In this document: in pieces, positions 35,968 through 36,310 of the stretch
Position numbering within the stretch: the first letter of the stretch is position 1
How the letters are laid out: the number at the start of each line of letters is the position of its first letter
From: Stutzerimonas kunmingensis
GTDB taxonomy: Bacteria; Pseudomonadota; Gammaproteobacteria; Pseudomonadales; Pseudomonadaceae
Length of the DNA stretch: 36,310 nucleotides
Assembly (NCBI RefSeq): GCF_014764705.1
Contig: NZ_JACXXG010000037.1
Span: 1-36,310, forward strand
Direction of reading: 5' to 3'
Made by a program: the position numbers and the translations under genes
Notes under the pieces: generated by a model
Databases searched by the model: none
Seen by the model: only the letters and a program-made list of their open reading frames with translations
What the model was told of the DNA's origin: nothing

Positions 35968-36188
35968 ACCGAGTCGTTGGCTATTGCCATTTGTGGACTC
36001 GTTAACCAACATCGAAACAATCGACTGCACCACCTGCCCCTGCTCACTGCGCTCGAACGGCGCCATCTGTAGGATGGCTTGTTCCAGCGGTACTCCAAAA
36101 GAGCGAAATCCAAGTAGGACCTTTTCAGAAATTGGATTTTTTCTAATGTTCAAGGCTCTGGCGTCGAGATTTTCAATCCAGACTGCGG
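35956..36188 (-). pseudogene. Truncated minus-strand coding remnant, cut by IS21-like end
   Basis: An open minus-strand frame yields protein-like sequence (ARALNIRKNPISEKVLLGF, FGVPLEQAILQMAPFERSEQ, VVQSIVSMLVNEST) that runs into the 23-bp repeats at 36189. Above that it reads repeat DNA to a stop codon at 36258. It looks like the C-terminal part of a gene interrupted by the mobile-element end. The family is not recognised. The upstream half is absent. Confidence 0.45.
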
Positions 36189-36310
36189 ATTCCACGCTGA
36201 CTCGGACACCCATTCCACGCACATCCGGACAGTGATTCCACGCTGATCCGGACACTCATTCCACGCGCATCCGGACACCGATTCCACGGCCATCCGGACA
36301 CTTTCCAGGC
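36189..36310. mobile_element. Probable end of an IS21-family element with five 23-bp repeats
   Basis: Five head-to-tail units of exactly 23 bp (36189-36303) have consensus ATTCCACGC-N3-TCCGGACA-N3. Read on the minus strand each begins TGTCCGG and has GCGTGGAAT. IS21 elements carry multiple such transposase-binding repeats at their ends, and this pattern is familiar from Pseudomonas IS21 copies. The element body would lie beyond the window. The exact terminal base cannot be fixed. Confidence 0.6.

Noticed and set aside
36189..36303. CRISPR array made of 23-bp repeats
   Set aside because: The repeats abut one another with no unique spacers and vary between units; an IS21-type terminus fits better.
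25722..36310. Second copy of the tRNA-Ser 3' end marking the far attachment site
   Set aside because: Scanning by eye found only a short CTCTCCG match near 26790, too short to count as an attachment repeat.

Overview
The window looks like a chromosomal segment of a high-GC gammaproteobacterium of the Pseudomonadaceae. The gene order (aspS-yebC-ruvCAB-ybgC-tolQRAB-pal-cpoB-queE-queC-tRNA-Lys, then dapA-bamC-purC-tRNA-Ser) and the close protein resemblance to Pseudomonas point to a Pseudomonas stutzeri (Stutzerimonas)-like organism. This is an inference from remembered family sequences; no search was run.

Layout. Bases 1-451 hold the 3' part of an IS3-family transposase, cut by the window edge. 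Bases 820-2850 carry a HIT protein, slyX, a membrane protein ending in a cold-shock domain, and dps. Bases 3198-15112 are a dense core block: aspS, yebC, ruvC-ruvA-ruvB (Holliday-junction processing), the Tol-Pal envelope operon (ybgC-tolQ-tolR-tolA-tolB-pal-cpoB), and queE/queC (7-deazaguanine synthesis). tRNA-Lys(TTT) follows, then an acetyl-CoA hydrolase/CoA-transferase, nadA, a BepA-like periplasmic M48 protease, a TusA-like protein, a PerM-like permease, a Bcp peroxiredoxin and gcvR. dapA, bamC and a long-form purC lead to tRNA-Ser(CGA). Many transcription units end in clear hairpin terminators.

From the tRNA-Ser onward (25722-36310) the character changes to an accessory region that resembles a genomic island at a tRNA gene. 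First come about 1.2 kb of mostly non-coding DNA. It holds one small HTH-like gene (70 codons) and two families of short iterated motifs: two GGATACC pairs and two GCGYACY triplets, the members of each family having the same internal spacing. I read these as remnants of integrase or excisionase arm sites. Next are a PPP-like metallophosphoesterase, an unrecognised 189-codon gene on the minus strand, and a complete type I restriction-modification operon (hsdM-hsdS-hsdR). Its two specificity domains are embedded in DNA visibly richer in A+T than the flanks. A DUF1643 gene follows. The window closes with five head-to-tail 23-bp repeats typical of the end of an IS21-family element.

I did not find a convincing new multi-gene system. 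The best candidates for new biology are the phased iteron modules beside the tRNA-Ser, the metallophosphoesterase/unknown-gene pair next to the type I R-M operon, the DUF1643 gene, and the membrane-anchored cold-shock protein.
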